In this document: positions 35,710-43,436 of the stretch, piece by piece | Numbering within the stretch: position 1 is the first letter of the stretch | How the letters are laid out: each line of letters starts with the position of its first letter | NCBI RefSeq assembly: GCF_024168485.1 | Contig: NZ_JALJVY010000004.1 | Coordinates: 124,001-188,000, forward strand | DNA length: 64,000 nt | Direction: 5' to 3' | Source: Sphingobium sp. OAS761 | GTDB taxonomy: Bacteria > Pseudomonadota > Alphaproteobacteria > Sphingomonadales > Sphingomonadaceae | Notes under the pieces: generated by a model | The model's input: the letters and a program-made list of their open reading frames with translations, nothing else | Databases searched by the model: none | Told to the model about the DNA's origin: nothing | Position numbers and translations under genes: made by a program

Positions 35710-35942
35710 GCGGTGCGGGACTAGGCCCGGCGGCTGCTCGCCCGCGACGTCGATCCGGCCGTCGACAAGCAGCAGCGCAAGGCCGCGTCCCTCGCCGCCA
35801 CACAGACCACCGTCGAACCGGTGGCCCGCGCCTGGTACCAGGAGCGGTCGGCGATGTGGAGCCGGTCGCATTCGGACCGTATGCTCAACATGCTGGAACG
35901 CGAACCGTTCACGCCGATCGGCGCGCTGCCGATGGGGCGATC
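35710..35942 (+). pseudogene. P4-type tyrosine integrase remnant
   Basis: After tRNA-Pro the plus strand reads LAVRD-stop-ARRLLARDVDPAVDKQQR and continues with VEPVARAWYQERSAMWSRSH and LNMLEREPFTPIG. This matches the N-terminal arm/core-binding part of P4-type phage integrases (EARxLLAxGIDPxxxKK..., FEAVAREWxxxxxxxWxxSH, RRLERDIFPxIG). There is an in-frame TAG in the first block and the catalytic domain is missing; the fragment ends where the pseudoazurin gene begins. With the tRNA, it marks the left edge of an integrated element. Confidence 0.8.
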
Positions 35943-35946
35943 GGGC

Positions 35947-36393
35947 TTATTTCACCTTGGCGAGATAGGCGGTCATGCGCTTGGCGGCGAAGGGCGGCAG
36001 CTTCACCGCCTTGGCGGCGGCCAGATCGGCAGGGCTGATCTTGCCGACCTGCACCAGTGCGACCATACCCATCGAATAGTGCGGCATGCACTTCACGCCA
36101 TAAAGGCCGGGCTTCGACACGGTCAGCTTCATTTCCTGGTTCATCGCGCCCTTGGTCGGCGTGGCGCCGGTGGGCAGCATGGTCGCAATCGTCTCGGCAT
36201 TGTGGCTGGGGTTGGTCGGCATGAAGCGGATCGTGTCGCCGACCGCCGCCTTCACATATCCGGGCTCGAACACCATGGCGCCTTCCGCGCCTTGATTCTT
36301 CATATGGACGATAATCTCCTTGGCGGCACAAGGAAGCGGCGCGGCGAGCAGGCCAGCGGCCATCAGCGAGGCGAAGATCGAGGGGCGGTTCAC
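35947..36393 (-). CDS. Pseudoazurin (type I copper protein)
   Basis: 148 residues with signal peptide (MNRPSIFASLMAAGLLAAPL). Copper ligands follow the pseudoazurin pattern: His64 (SHNAET), Cys102, His105 and Met110 in KCMPHYSMGM (C-x2-H-x4-M). C-terminal helices (DLAAAKAVKLPPFAAK) are typical of pseudoazurins. A periplasmic electron carrier; here a candidate electron acceptor for the quinoprotein system or a donor to an oxidase/reductase. Preceded by a degenerate copy of the island operator. Confidence 0.92.
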   Translation of the reverse strand: MNRPSIFASLMAAGLLAAPLPCAAKEIIVHMKNQGAEGAMVFEPGYVKAAVGDTIRFMPTNPSHNAETIATMLPTGATPTKGAMNQEMKLTVSKPGLYGVKCMPHYSMGMVALVQVGKISPADLAAAKAVKLPPFAAKRMTAYLAKVK

Positions 36394-36480
36394 GTCACTC
36401 TCCAGAACATGGTTTGAATGCGGCGTCAGGCACCGGATTAGGAAGGGAAATGCCGCTTTCCCGATACAGCCCGCAATGGG

Positions 36481-36497
36481 CCATTGGTCCTACTCCC
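36481..36497 (-). promoter_or_regulatory. Island operator copy A (pseudoazurin)
   Basis: Minus strand GGGAGTAGGACCAATGG: right part AGGACCAATGG matches the island element GACCNAAGGTCCAATKG, left part degenerate. 87 bp before the pseudoazurin start, same orientation. Adjacent inverted repeat CAATGG-G-CCATTG on the plus strand. Confidence 0.4.
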
Positions 36498-36526
36498 CTC
36501 ATTCATATCCGGGTGCAGCAAGATCC

Positions 36527-37069
36527 TCAGCGTGCGATTCCGCCCTCGGGAATGGCGACGCTGAGCGGCAACCCCAGATCGCGCCAGCCGTCTGTTCCTT
36601 CCGCCAGCCACCAGACGGTATCATAGCCCATGGCTCGCAGCCGCTTCGCGGCGTTCCAGCTCATCCAGCAATCGGCACGGCAAAAGACGATGAGCGGCTT
36701 GCCTCGCCGCCCCCGCGTCAGCCGCGCCAAGCCGCGCGAGAAACCCGCAACGATCTCCGGGTCCGGTTCACCCCGCCCACTCTCGGGAAACCAGTGCGCG
36801 CCGGGAATACTCTCCCGCACCGCCGTCAGCCGCCAGCGCCCGTCCGAATCGCGCCGCCCGCCCTCGGCGGGCATCACGTCGATAAACAGCGCGTCCCGAT
36901 CTGGCTGCAACTGCGCGGCAGCGGCCGGGGCGATCCGCGTCACCCCACCGGGCGGCCGCAACGTTGGCCCGCGATAATGGGCGGCGCGATAGCCCTGCGC
37001 ATTGAATAACGGCTCTTCCGCCTGCGCTTGGGACGCCGGCAACAGCAACGCAAGCATCCATGTCCGCAT
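36527..37069 (-). CDS. PQQ-dependent catabolism-associated CXXCW-motif protein (rhodanese-like)
   Basis: 180 residues from the ATG at 37069, the start of a signal peptide (MRTWMLALLLPASQAQAEE). Rhodanese fold with HWFPESGRGEPD and the active-site loop VFCRADCWMSWNAAKRL, carrying the CxxCW diagnostic of the family found only beside quinoprotein dehydrogenases. Periplasmic; exact reaction unknown, possibly sulfur handling or dehydrogenase maturation. Divergent from the SoxYZ-like gene, sharing a 79-bp promoter region with operator copy B. Confidence 0.9.
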   Translation of the reverse strand: MRTWMLALLLPASQAQAEEPLFNAQGYRAAHYRGPTLRPPGGVTRIAPAAAAQLQPDRDALFIDVMPAEGGRRDSDGRWRLTAVRESIPGAHWFPESGRGEPDPEIVAGFSRGLARLTRGRRGKPLIVFCRADCWMSWNAAKRLRAMGYDTVWWLAEGTDGWRDLGLPLSVAIPEGGIAR

Positions 37070-37085
37070 GACCTCTCCCCCCTCG

Positions 37086-37102
37086 GACCCAAGGTGTAAT
37101 GG
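37086..37102 (+). promoter_or_regulatory. Island operator copy B (SoxYZ-like)
   Basis: GACCCAAGGTGTAATGG, 14 of 16 defined positions of GACCNAAGGTCCAATKG. 46 bp before the GTG of the SoxYZ-like gene and in its orientation; the divergent rhodanese gene starts 16 bp to its left. Confidence 0.65.
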
Positions 37103-37148
37103 TAGCAGGTGCCGCGCTCGGGTAGATCCCATTCCTAGGGAGAAGGAT

Positions 37149-37952
37149 GTGATCGCAAGGACAAGCCTGTCCGCCGCGCTGCTGCTGTCGCTGATGGTCG
37201 CTTCGACTGACCAGGCGCGCGCCGGCCCTCCGGCCGATCCGCTGGGATCGCCGATGTGGACCGCCCATGCCCGAACCCTGTTCGGCGACGATCCGGTCCG
37301 CTTCGATCGCCGCGTGAAGGTCGATTTTCCGCCGATCGCCGAAGATCAGCGCGTCTTCCCGGTCTCGATCGACGCCCGCGCCGTCCCTGGCGTCGCGCGC
37401 ATGATCCTGTTCGCGGATCTCAACCCCATTCCCGTGGCGATTGATTACCGCCCCGAACGGGCCGCCGCCTATCTCGCCACGCGGATCAAGCTCGACCAGC
37501 GCACTCCGGTGCGCGGCGCGGTGCAGTTGGCCGATGGACAATGGCTCGTCTCGGGCGGCTGGATAGACGCGACGGGCGGCGGCTGCTCGGCCCCGCCGGC
37601 CAGCCGGGTGAAGGGCGACTGGGCGCAGCATCTGGGCGAGATACGGGGCGAAGCCTGGCCGCTCGCCGGTGGCGGCAACCGCCTGCGCCTCAGCTTCCGC
37701 CATCCGATGGATACCGGCCTGGTCGCCAATATCCCCACCTATCATCTGGAGACGCTGGCGGTGAAGGATGCCGCCGGCGCGACGCTCGCCAGCATGGAGA
37801 TCTGGGCGAGCGTCGCCGAAGACCCCGCCTTCACCATCCTGCCTCTGGCCGCTCCCGGCGACACCCTGACCGTGGAGGCCCGCGATACGAACGGGCGCGA
37901 CTATCGGGCCGAGGTCGCCGTGGCGAAGCAATCGCCGATGCCGCCCAGATGA
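37149..37952 (+). CDS. Quinoprotein dehydrogenase-associated SoxYZ-like carrier protein
   Basis: 267 residues from the GTG at 37149, behind GGGAGAAGG and beginning a signal peptide (VIARTSLSAALLLSLMVAST). The N half is SoxY-like (PVSIDARAVPGVARMILFAD and the carrier-type Cys in DATGGGCSAPPA); the C half is SoxZ-like (RHPMDTGLVANIPTYHLET). Family members sit next to PQQ alcohol dehydrogenases; the cargo is not established. Stop overlaps the metallo-hydrolase start (ATGA). Confidence 0.9.
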   Translation: MIARTSLSAALLLSLMVASTDQARAGPPADPLGSPMWTAHARTLFGDDPVRFDRRVKVDFPPIAEDQRVFPVSIDARAVPGVARMILFADLNPIPVAIDYRPERAAAYLATRIKLDQRTPVRGAVQLADGQWLVSGGWIDATGGGCSAPPASRVKGDWAQHLGEIRGEAWPLAGGGNRLRLSFRHPMDTGLVANIPTYHLETLAVKDAAGATLASMEIWASVAEDPAFTILPLAAPGDTLTVEARDTNGRDYRAEVAVAKQSPMPPR

Positions 37953-38893
37953 TCCTTTCACGCCGCACCCTGATCGCCGGTGTCGCCGCACTGCCGGTCG
38001 CCGCCCTCGCCGCGCCCGATTATGCGATCCTCCCGGTCCCGCTCGCCGACGGCGTCTGGATGATCCGCGGCGCCGACGGCCCGATCGAACCGGCCAATGG
38101 CGGCGCCATCGCCAACATCGCGATCATCGCGACGCCGGCCGGCACGGTTCTCATCGATTGCGGCCCCTCCGTCCGCTATGCCCGAGCATTGAAGGCCGTC
38201 GCGGAAAAGCTGACCGGCATGCCCGTCATCCGCGTCTACCTGACGCATCTCCATCCCGATCATGGCCTGGGCGCCGCGGCGTTCGACCCCGCCATCGTCT
38301 CGGCCCTGCCGGGCACGATCGACGCGTTGCGGGCGGCGGGCCAGGGCTATGCCGATGCCATGTACCGCATCCTCAATGACTGGATGAGGGGCACCGATGT
38401 CGTCCTGCCAGGCAAGCCGATCACCACCGATGCCGAGCTTTTCGGCGGCCGGTCCCTGAAACTGCTCGCTCTCTCGGGCCACAGCGGCGCAGACCTCGCG
38501 ATCCTGGACGAGCGGTCCGGGTTGCTGATCGGCGGTGACCTCGTCTTTCACGACCCTGCGCCGAGCACGCCGACCGCAGATCTGCCGCGATGGCGCGCCA
38601 GCCTCGACCGGCTGCGGACGCTGCCGCATGGCGGCCTCGTTCCCGGCCATGGCCCGTTCGACGCCGGCGGCACAGCATCGATCGCCCAAACGCGCGACTG
38701 GCTAAACTGGCTCGACGGCGCGCTGACGCAGGCCGTGGCAGAAGGCCTCGATATGGTCGAAGCCGGCGAACTGCCGATCCCCGATCATTTCGCCACAATG
38801 ACTGCCGCCCGCTACGAACTGCAGCGCAGCGTCTCGCATCTCTATCCGGTTATCGAGGCGCGACTGCTCCCACGCATCGACATGCCGGACTGA
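37949..38893 (+). CDS. Quinoprotein relay system zinc metallo-hydrolase
   Basis: 314 residues from the ATG at 37949, overlapping the SoxYZ-like stop. Tat-like N-terminus (MILSRRTLIAGVAALPVAAL). Metallo-beta-lactamase fold with the zinc motif HLHPDH (His100, His102, Asp104, His105), LSGHSGADLAI, LIGGDLVFHD and LVPGHGPFD. The family occurs with SoxYZ-like carriers in PQQ-alcohol clusters. Substrate unknown. Confidence 0.9.
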   Translation: MILSRRTLIAGVAALPVAALAAPDYAILPVPLADGVWMIRGADGPIEPANGGAIANIAIIATPAGTVLIDCGPSVRYARALKAVAEKLTGMPVIRVYLTHLHPDHGLGAAAFDPAIVSALPGTIDALRAAGQGYADAMYRILNDWMRGTDVVLPGKPITTDAELFGGRSLKLLALSGHSGADLAILDERSGLLIGGDLVFHDPAPSTPTADLPRWRASLDRLRTLPHGGLVPGHGPFDAGGTASIAQTRDWLNWLDGALTQAVAEGLDMVEAGELPIPDHFATMTAARYELQRSVSHLYPVIEARLLPRIDMPD

Positions 38894-38937
38894 CCGCCCC
38901 GGTCCAGCCGATGAAAGCAGGGCGCCTCGGCGGCCCG

Positions 38938-41238
38938 TCAGAACACCGCCTTGACGCCGACATACCAGCGGCGCGGACTGCCCGGGCCGTACGCGCGCGG
39001 GTCGGATGCGTCGGGTGCCTCCGCCAGTGCGACCTCGCCCACGTCGCTGAACGTGCCGAAGGTCGCATAATGCCGGTCGAAGGCGTTGCGCAACTCGCCG
39101 AACAGGCTCACGCCCCTGATGATCCGGACGCTGGCGCGCAGATTGACCACTGAATAGCCCGGCAATTTGGCATTGTCGTTGCCTTCATCGCCGACCAGAT
39201 ATTGGCCCGATCGCGCGAGAATGTCGCCGCCGACTGACCAGTCGCCTGCGGCATAGTTCAGGCTCAGCGTCGCGCTGTGCCGGGGAATACCCGGCAGGCG
39301 ATCGCCGCGCGCCACCGCGATCGTGCCTTCATCCCCGGCGTCGGGATTGGCCGGACTGGACAGCGTCAGCGGCGCGCGATAGGTCGCGTCGGTGAAGGCA
39401 TAGCTCAGGCTCGCCGTGAAGCCGCCGCGAACCGCCTTGACGCTCGCCTCCACACCCTGCCGCCGTGTGCTGCCGATATTGCGGAAATAGGCCCGGCCGC
39501 GAACGGCGGACGCGACATATTGGATGTCGTCGCGATCGCGCGTGCGCCATGCGGACAACAGCCATTGCACGCGCGCCCCCCCGGCCTCGGCCTGGCCGCT
39601 CGCCCCCAGTTCCCAGCTTTTCGCGACAACCTGCTTCAGCGCCGGGTCGGCAATGAAGAAATTGGTGAGGCTGCACGGCGCATCCTCGTCCGCGCAGCTG
39701 AGTTCCGCCGGAGTGGGCGCGCGATTGCTCTGCGCATAGCCAGCGCGCAGCGACAGGCCCTCGCTCGCGACATAGTCCAGCTCGATGCCGGGATTGAGCC
39801 GGTTATAGCCATGCCGCCCGTTCAGCGCCGCGCCGATCTGGTCCCGCAACACTATCCGCGCATGATTGTAGCGCAGGCCGATCTCTGCCGACAGGCCGGG
39901 CGCGATGGGCAGCCGGTCCTGCACGAAGACCCCCAGATAATCGGCACGGGCAACGAGGCCGACCGGCGTTATCGCGCCGTCGGATTGGACGATGAAGGAT
40001 CCGAGGCCGTCCACGCTGCGATCGTCTGTCAGCGCGCCCAGCTCGACCGATGTGCCGAAGCGCGTCCGGCTATTGTCATAGCTCATGCCCAGCGCGAGAT
40101 GATTGTCGCCCGCCGGCAGCGGTCGCTCATCGATGATCTGGAACAGCGCACCCATCGCGTCAGTGCGGGTGCGCCCCCGATTCAGGACACCGTAATGGCC
40201 GCCATCCAGCATATCGGCAATGGCGCTGTTACCGGCATCGGTCAGGATCGATTGCGCCGCATCGTCGCCAACGGCGGTCAGGCAAAGCACGCCCGATCCG
40301 TCATTACATGCCTCGATATCGGCCGCATCGCCATTGATCGTCCGCAGCGTCAATCGCTGCGCATAGAGCGTCCCCTCGATCCGCGTAGGGTCGGTCAGCC
40401 GGACCCAGGGATGCAGGCTTACGCGCGCATATTTCGCCTTGCTATTGTCCGGCCAGGTGAAGACGGCGCTGCGGTTCGCCCTCATCAGCTCCACCGGCGC
40501 CACGCCATTGCCGGTGAGGTCCGTGTCCGCGCCGATCAGCTTCAGATGCAGGCCGCCGCTCGCCGCGTCGAAGCCGACATCCAGATAGCCATTATAAAGG
40601 GTCGAGGGCGAATGCGCCCGCCAACCGCCGTCATGGCTGTACTGGAACGCGCCATAGGCGTTCCAGTCACCCTTGGCGAAACCGCCGGCGATGCTGGCCT
40701 CATGATAATCGAAGCGCCCCCCGGTATAGCTCGCCTCCAGCCCCGGATCGGACCGCCCGGTCTTGGTGCTGACGACCATCGCGCCGCCCAGCGCGTTGAG
40801 TCCGTAGACAGGACTGGCGTCCAGCAGCTTGACGTCCGCGACCGCCGCCTCCGGCAGCAGGTCGAAGGCGACGGTGTCGCCGAACGGCTGGTTGAAGCGC
40901 GCCCCGTCCAGATAGACGGCGATCCCCTGCGCCTGCCCCTGCAAGGGCGAGGCGGTGAAGCCGCGATAGACCAGATTGGGCTGCCACGGATTGCCCTGCG
41001 CATCCTGTAGTGAGACGCCCGCGAAGCTGCGGGTCAGCGCTGACAGCAGATCGGGCGTGCCGCCACGCGCGATATCCGCGCTCGACAGGCTCAGCGCGTC
41101 GTCGATATCGATCGCTCCGCCCGGCGCCGTGACGACGATCGCGCGGCGCGCATCATCATCTTCGTCCGCTTGCCGTGCCTCCCCCTGCGCGGCCCACAAC
41201 ATCGCCGTGCCCGCCAGCAGCGCACCCATGCCCTTCAC
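38938..41238 (-). CDS. TonB-dependent receptor 1 of the alcohol-oxidation island
   Basis: 766 residues. N-terminal signal (GTG at 41238 or ATG at 41229), plug domain with DLLSALTRSFAGVSLQDAQG, YLDGARFNQPFGD and NALGGAMVVSTKTG, then a 22-strand barrel ending GPGSPRRWYVGVKAVF with the terminal Phe. Contains a Cys pair region (SCADEDAPCSL) in an extracellular loop. Imports a chelate or cofactor by proton motive force; the island context suggests lanthanide chelate or PQQ, but the ligand is not readable. A perfect copy of the island operator lies 54 bp upstream. Confidence 0.93.
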   Translation of the reverse strand: MKGMGALLAGTAMLWAAQGEARQADEDDDARRAIVVTAPGGAIDIDDALSLSSADIARGGTPDLLSALTRSFAGVSLQDAQGNPWQPNLVYRGFTASPLQGQAQGIAVYLDGARFNQPFGDTVAFDLLPEAAVADVKLLDASPVYGLNALGGAMVVSTKTGRSDPGLEASYTGGRFDYHEASIAGGFAKGDWNAYGAFQYSHDGGWRAHSPSTLYNGYLDVGFDAASGGLHLKLIGADTDLTGNGVAPVELMRANRSAVFTWPDNSKAKYARVSLHPWVRLTDPTRIEGTLYAQRLTLRTINGDAADIEACNDGSGVLCLTAVGDDAAQSILTDAGNSAIADMLDGGHYGVLNRGRTRTDAMGALFQIIDERPLPAGDNHLALGMSYDNSRTRFGTSVELGALTDDRSVDGLGSFIVQSDGAITPVGLVARADYLGVFVQDRLPIAPGLSAEIGLRYNHARIVLRDQIGAALNGRHGYNRLNPGIELDYVASEGLSLRAGYAQSNRAPTPAELSCADEDAPCSLTNFFIADPALKQVVAKSWELGASGQAEAGGARVQWLLSAWRTRDRDDIQYVASAVRGRAYFRNIGSTRRQGVEASVKAVRGGFTASLSYAFTDATYRAPLTLSSPANPDAGDEGTIAVARGDRLPGIPRHSATLSLNYAAGDWSVGGDILARSGQYLVGDEGNDNAKLPGYSVVNLRASVRIIRGVSLFGELRNAFDRHYATFGTFSDVGEVALAEAPDASDPRAYGPGSPRRWYVGVKAVF

Positions 41239-41292
41239 GACCCTCTCCCCCGATGCTTCGGGAACAGGGCTATGGGGACGAACCGCCGCGCT

Positions 41293-41309
41293 CCATTGGA
41301 CCTTCGGTC
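41293..41309 (-). promoter_or_regulatory. Island operator copy C (TonB receptor 1), best copy
   Basis: Minus strand GACCGAAGGTCCAATGG. The GACC-N3-GGTC core is an 11-bp inverted repeat, a shape used by LuxR/NarL-type regulators. It overlaps the stop of TonB receptor 2 and lies 54 bp before TonB receptor 1. Confidence 0.7.
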
Positions 41310-43329
41310 AGCGCGAGACGCTGACCCCGATCCAGAATGTGCGTGGCGTGCCCAGGTCCATCGATCCTCCGGCGCTGCGCGTGACGATCGTTTCATCGAA
41401 CAGATTTTCGCCGCGCGCCGTCAGCGTCACGCCATGGCCGACCGGCAACCGCGCCACCGCGTCCAGTGTCAGCGCGTGCGGCAAAATATCGGTCTGCAGG
41501 TCATCCTCATATTGTTTGGACACATAACGCAATGTGGTGGACAGCGAGGGGCCGGCCGCCGGCGCCCATGCGACCGTCGCGCTCGCCGCATGGCGCGGCG
41601 TCTGCGCCGGCCGCAGCCCGTCAAACGCCATGCCGGGGGCATCCACTTCGCTATGGCTATAGGCGTAGGACGCCGAGAGCAGGAAATCCCCTGCGCGCGC
41701 ACTGGCGGTCAGTTCCAGTCCCTTGGCGACGATGCGGTTCACATTCCGCCGCTCGCGCGTATTGGCGGCGACCGTGACGTTGGCGATGGCATCGTCCAGC
41801 CGGTTGTAGAAGGCGGTCGCGCCAATGGTGACACCGGACAGGGGCGTCAGGTCGATCCCTGCTTCCACGCCCTTCAGCCGCTCGGGCGTCAGATTCGGAT
41901 TGGCTCTGGTCATGATGGGAAAGACCACGAACGGCCGATATAACTCGTTCAGCGTCGGCAGGCGGAAGCCGGAATACGCCGCGCCGCGCAGCGCGACCGC
42001 TTCATTCACATGCAGGATCGCGCCCGCCCGGCCGGAAAACTGCCAGTCCGACCGATCGGCATAGACGCTGTTCGTCATGGCGCCGGTGGTGGCGTTGACC
42101 TGCCGGTAAAAACCGTCGCTGATCGACCAGCGATCCGCCCGCGCCCCCCCGGTCAGCACCAGCGACCCCAGCGTCCAATCATCTTCGGCGAAAAGGCCGG
42201 TCGTCACCTGCTGGCCCCCGGCATGACGGCGGAAGGTCACCGGATTAGCCGGGATATTGGCGTTATAGGCATCCTCATACATGTCGCCGCTGGCAAAGCG
42301 CGTATCCGCGCCGATCCGCAGCACATGGCTCTCCCCCACCGGCGGTCGCAGCTCGATCTTGCCGCCGATGCCGGTGGACGGCGTGTTTCTCTGGTCTAGC
42401 GACTTGCGGAAGGCCGAGGCGGAGATCACGGTGTTGGAGAAGTTGCGCGCCTGAATATAGGCGAGCGCATCCACCTGCCACCGGCCGCGCGACACGAAGC
42501 GAACGCTGGCGTCCTGCCCTTCGCTCATCGAATCCCCGCCCCGGAAGCGCAGCGTTCGTTCATCGTGAAAGATCGTGCCGCGAAACTGGATTTCCGCGGT
42601 GGCGGTGACCGGCGCGACCACGCGCAAATTGGTCGACCAGCCGTCATAGGCGGCTGGCACGGTGGCGGCGACGCGCTGGTCGCTGGGCGTGGTCTGGAAC
42701 CCGTCGCCCCGATCCCACCGGCCTGACAGCGATACATAGCCGCCGGCCAGATCGGGCGTCACGCTGGCTGACAGTTCGGTCGCGTCCCTGCTGCCATGGT
42801 AGGCACTCGCCGAAAAGCCCGGCAACTGATCGCGTGTCGCGCTGGCCAGTTCGATCGTCCCCGCCACCGCGCCTGCGCCGAACGCCCCCGCGCCCCCGCC
42901 GCGCGTCACCCGCACAACGGACAGACGGTCGGGGACCAGCGCGGAAAAGGGGATATAGCCGAAAAAGGGATCGGCCACCGGCACGCCGTCGAGCAGCACC
43001 AGCGTCCGGCTCGACGCATTGCCGCCCAGCGCCCGCAGGGTCGCACCTTGATTGGAGGGGTTGGACGAGCGGCTGTCCGACCGGCGGAACTGCTGGAAGC
43101 CCGCGACATCGCCCAGCACATTCTCGATCCGTCCCGATGCGCTGTCGAGCAGCCTTTGCCGGTCGATCATCACCGATCCATAGGCCGGCGTCCCCGGCGG
43201 CAGCGCCAGCCCCGTCCCGGTGACGATAATCGCCGCGCCTTCGCCGGCCTCATCGGGCGCCTGATCGGGTGTTTCCGCAACGGCGGCCGCCGGCGCGACC
43301 AACAGAACGAACGGCAGCAGAATCTTCAT
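41308..43329 (-). CDS. TonB-dependent receptor 2 of the alcohol-oxidation island
   Basis: 673 residues from the ATG at 43329, start of a signal peptide (MKILLPFVLLVAPAAAVAET) with GGGACG upstream. BtuB-like short receptor: plug with ENVLGDVAGFQQFRR, SRTLVLLDGVPVADPFFG and GAGAVAGTIELAS; barrel end LGTPRTFWIGVSVSR. The tail lacks the usual terminal Phe (ends Val-Ser-Arg). Ligand unknown; candidates are PQQ or a lanthanide chelate, by context only. Preceded by operator copy D and a hairpin. Confidence 0.92.
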   Translation of the reverse strand: MKILLPFVLLVAPAAAVAETPDQAPDEAGEGAAIIVTGTGLALPPGTPAYGSVMIDRQRLLDSASGRIENVLGDVAGFQQFRRSDSRSSNPSNQGATLRALGGNASSRTLVLLDGVPVADPFFGYIPFSALVPDRLSVVRVTRGGGAGAFGAGAVAGTIELASATRDQLPGFSASAYHGSRDATELSASVTPDLAGGYVSLSGRWDRGDGFQTTPSDQRVAATVPAAYDGWSTNLRVVAPVTATAEIQFRGTIFHDERTLRFRGGDSMSEGQDASVRFVSRGRWQVDALAYIQARNFSNTVISASAFRKSLDQRNTPSTGIGGKIELRPPVGESHVLRIGADTRFASGDMYEDAYNANIPANPVTFRRHAGGQQVTTGLFAEDDWTLGSLVLTGGARADRWSISDGFYRQVNATTGAMTNSVYADRSDWQFSGRAGAILHVNEAVALRGAAYSGFRLPTLNELYRPFVVFPIMTRANPNLTPERLKGVEAGIDLTPLSGVTIGATAFYNRLDDAIANVTVAANTRERRNVNRIVAKGLELTASARAGDFLLSASYAYSHSEVDAPGMAFDGLRPAQTPRHAASATVAWAPAAGPSLSTTLRYVSKQYEDDLQTDILPHALTLDAVARLPVGHGVTLTARGENLFDETIVTRSAGGSMDLGTPRTFWIGVSVSR

Positions 43330-43378
43330 GATGCGTCCCTTATCCTCTCCCCCCTTCTCTCTCTTTGCCAAGACGGAA

Positions 43379-43408
43379 AGGGCCGCATCCCGATTAGAAT
43401 GCAGCCCT
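43379..43408 (-). terminator. Hairpin between porin and TonB receptor 2 (weak terminator)
   Basis: AGGGCTGCAT pairs with ATGCGGCCCT (one G-U pair) across a 10-nt loop, followed on the minus strand by TTTCC. It lies between operator copy D and the receptor start, so it may end porin transcripts or belong to the receptor leader. Confidence 0.45.
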
Positions 43409-43416
43409 GCCCCGTG

Positions 43417-43433
43417 ACATTGGTCCTTCGGTC
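43417..43433 (-). promoter_or_regulatory. Island operator copy D (TonB receptor 2)
   Basis: Minus strand GACCGAAGGACCAATGT, two departures from the best copy. A TCTAAT hexamer follows 18 bp downstream, a possible -10. 87 bp before the receptor start. Confidence 0.65.
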
Positions 43434-43436
43434 GGA

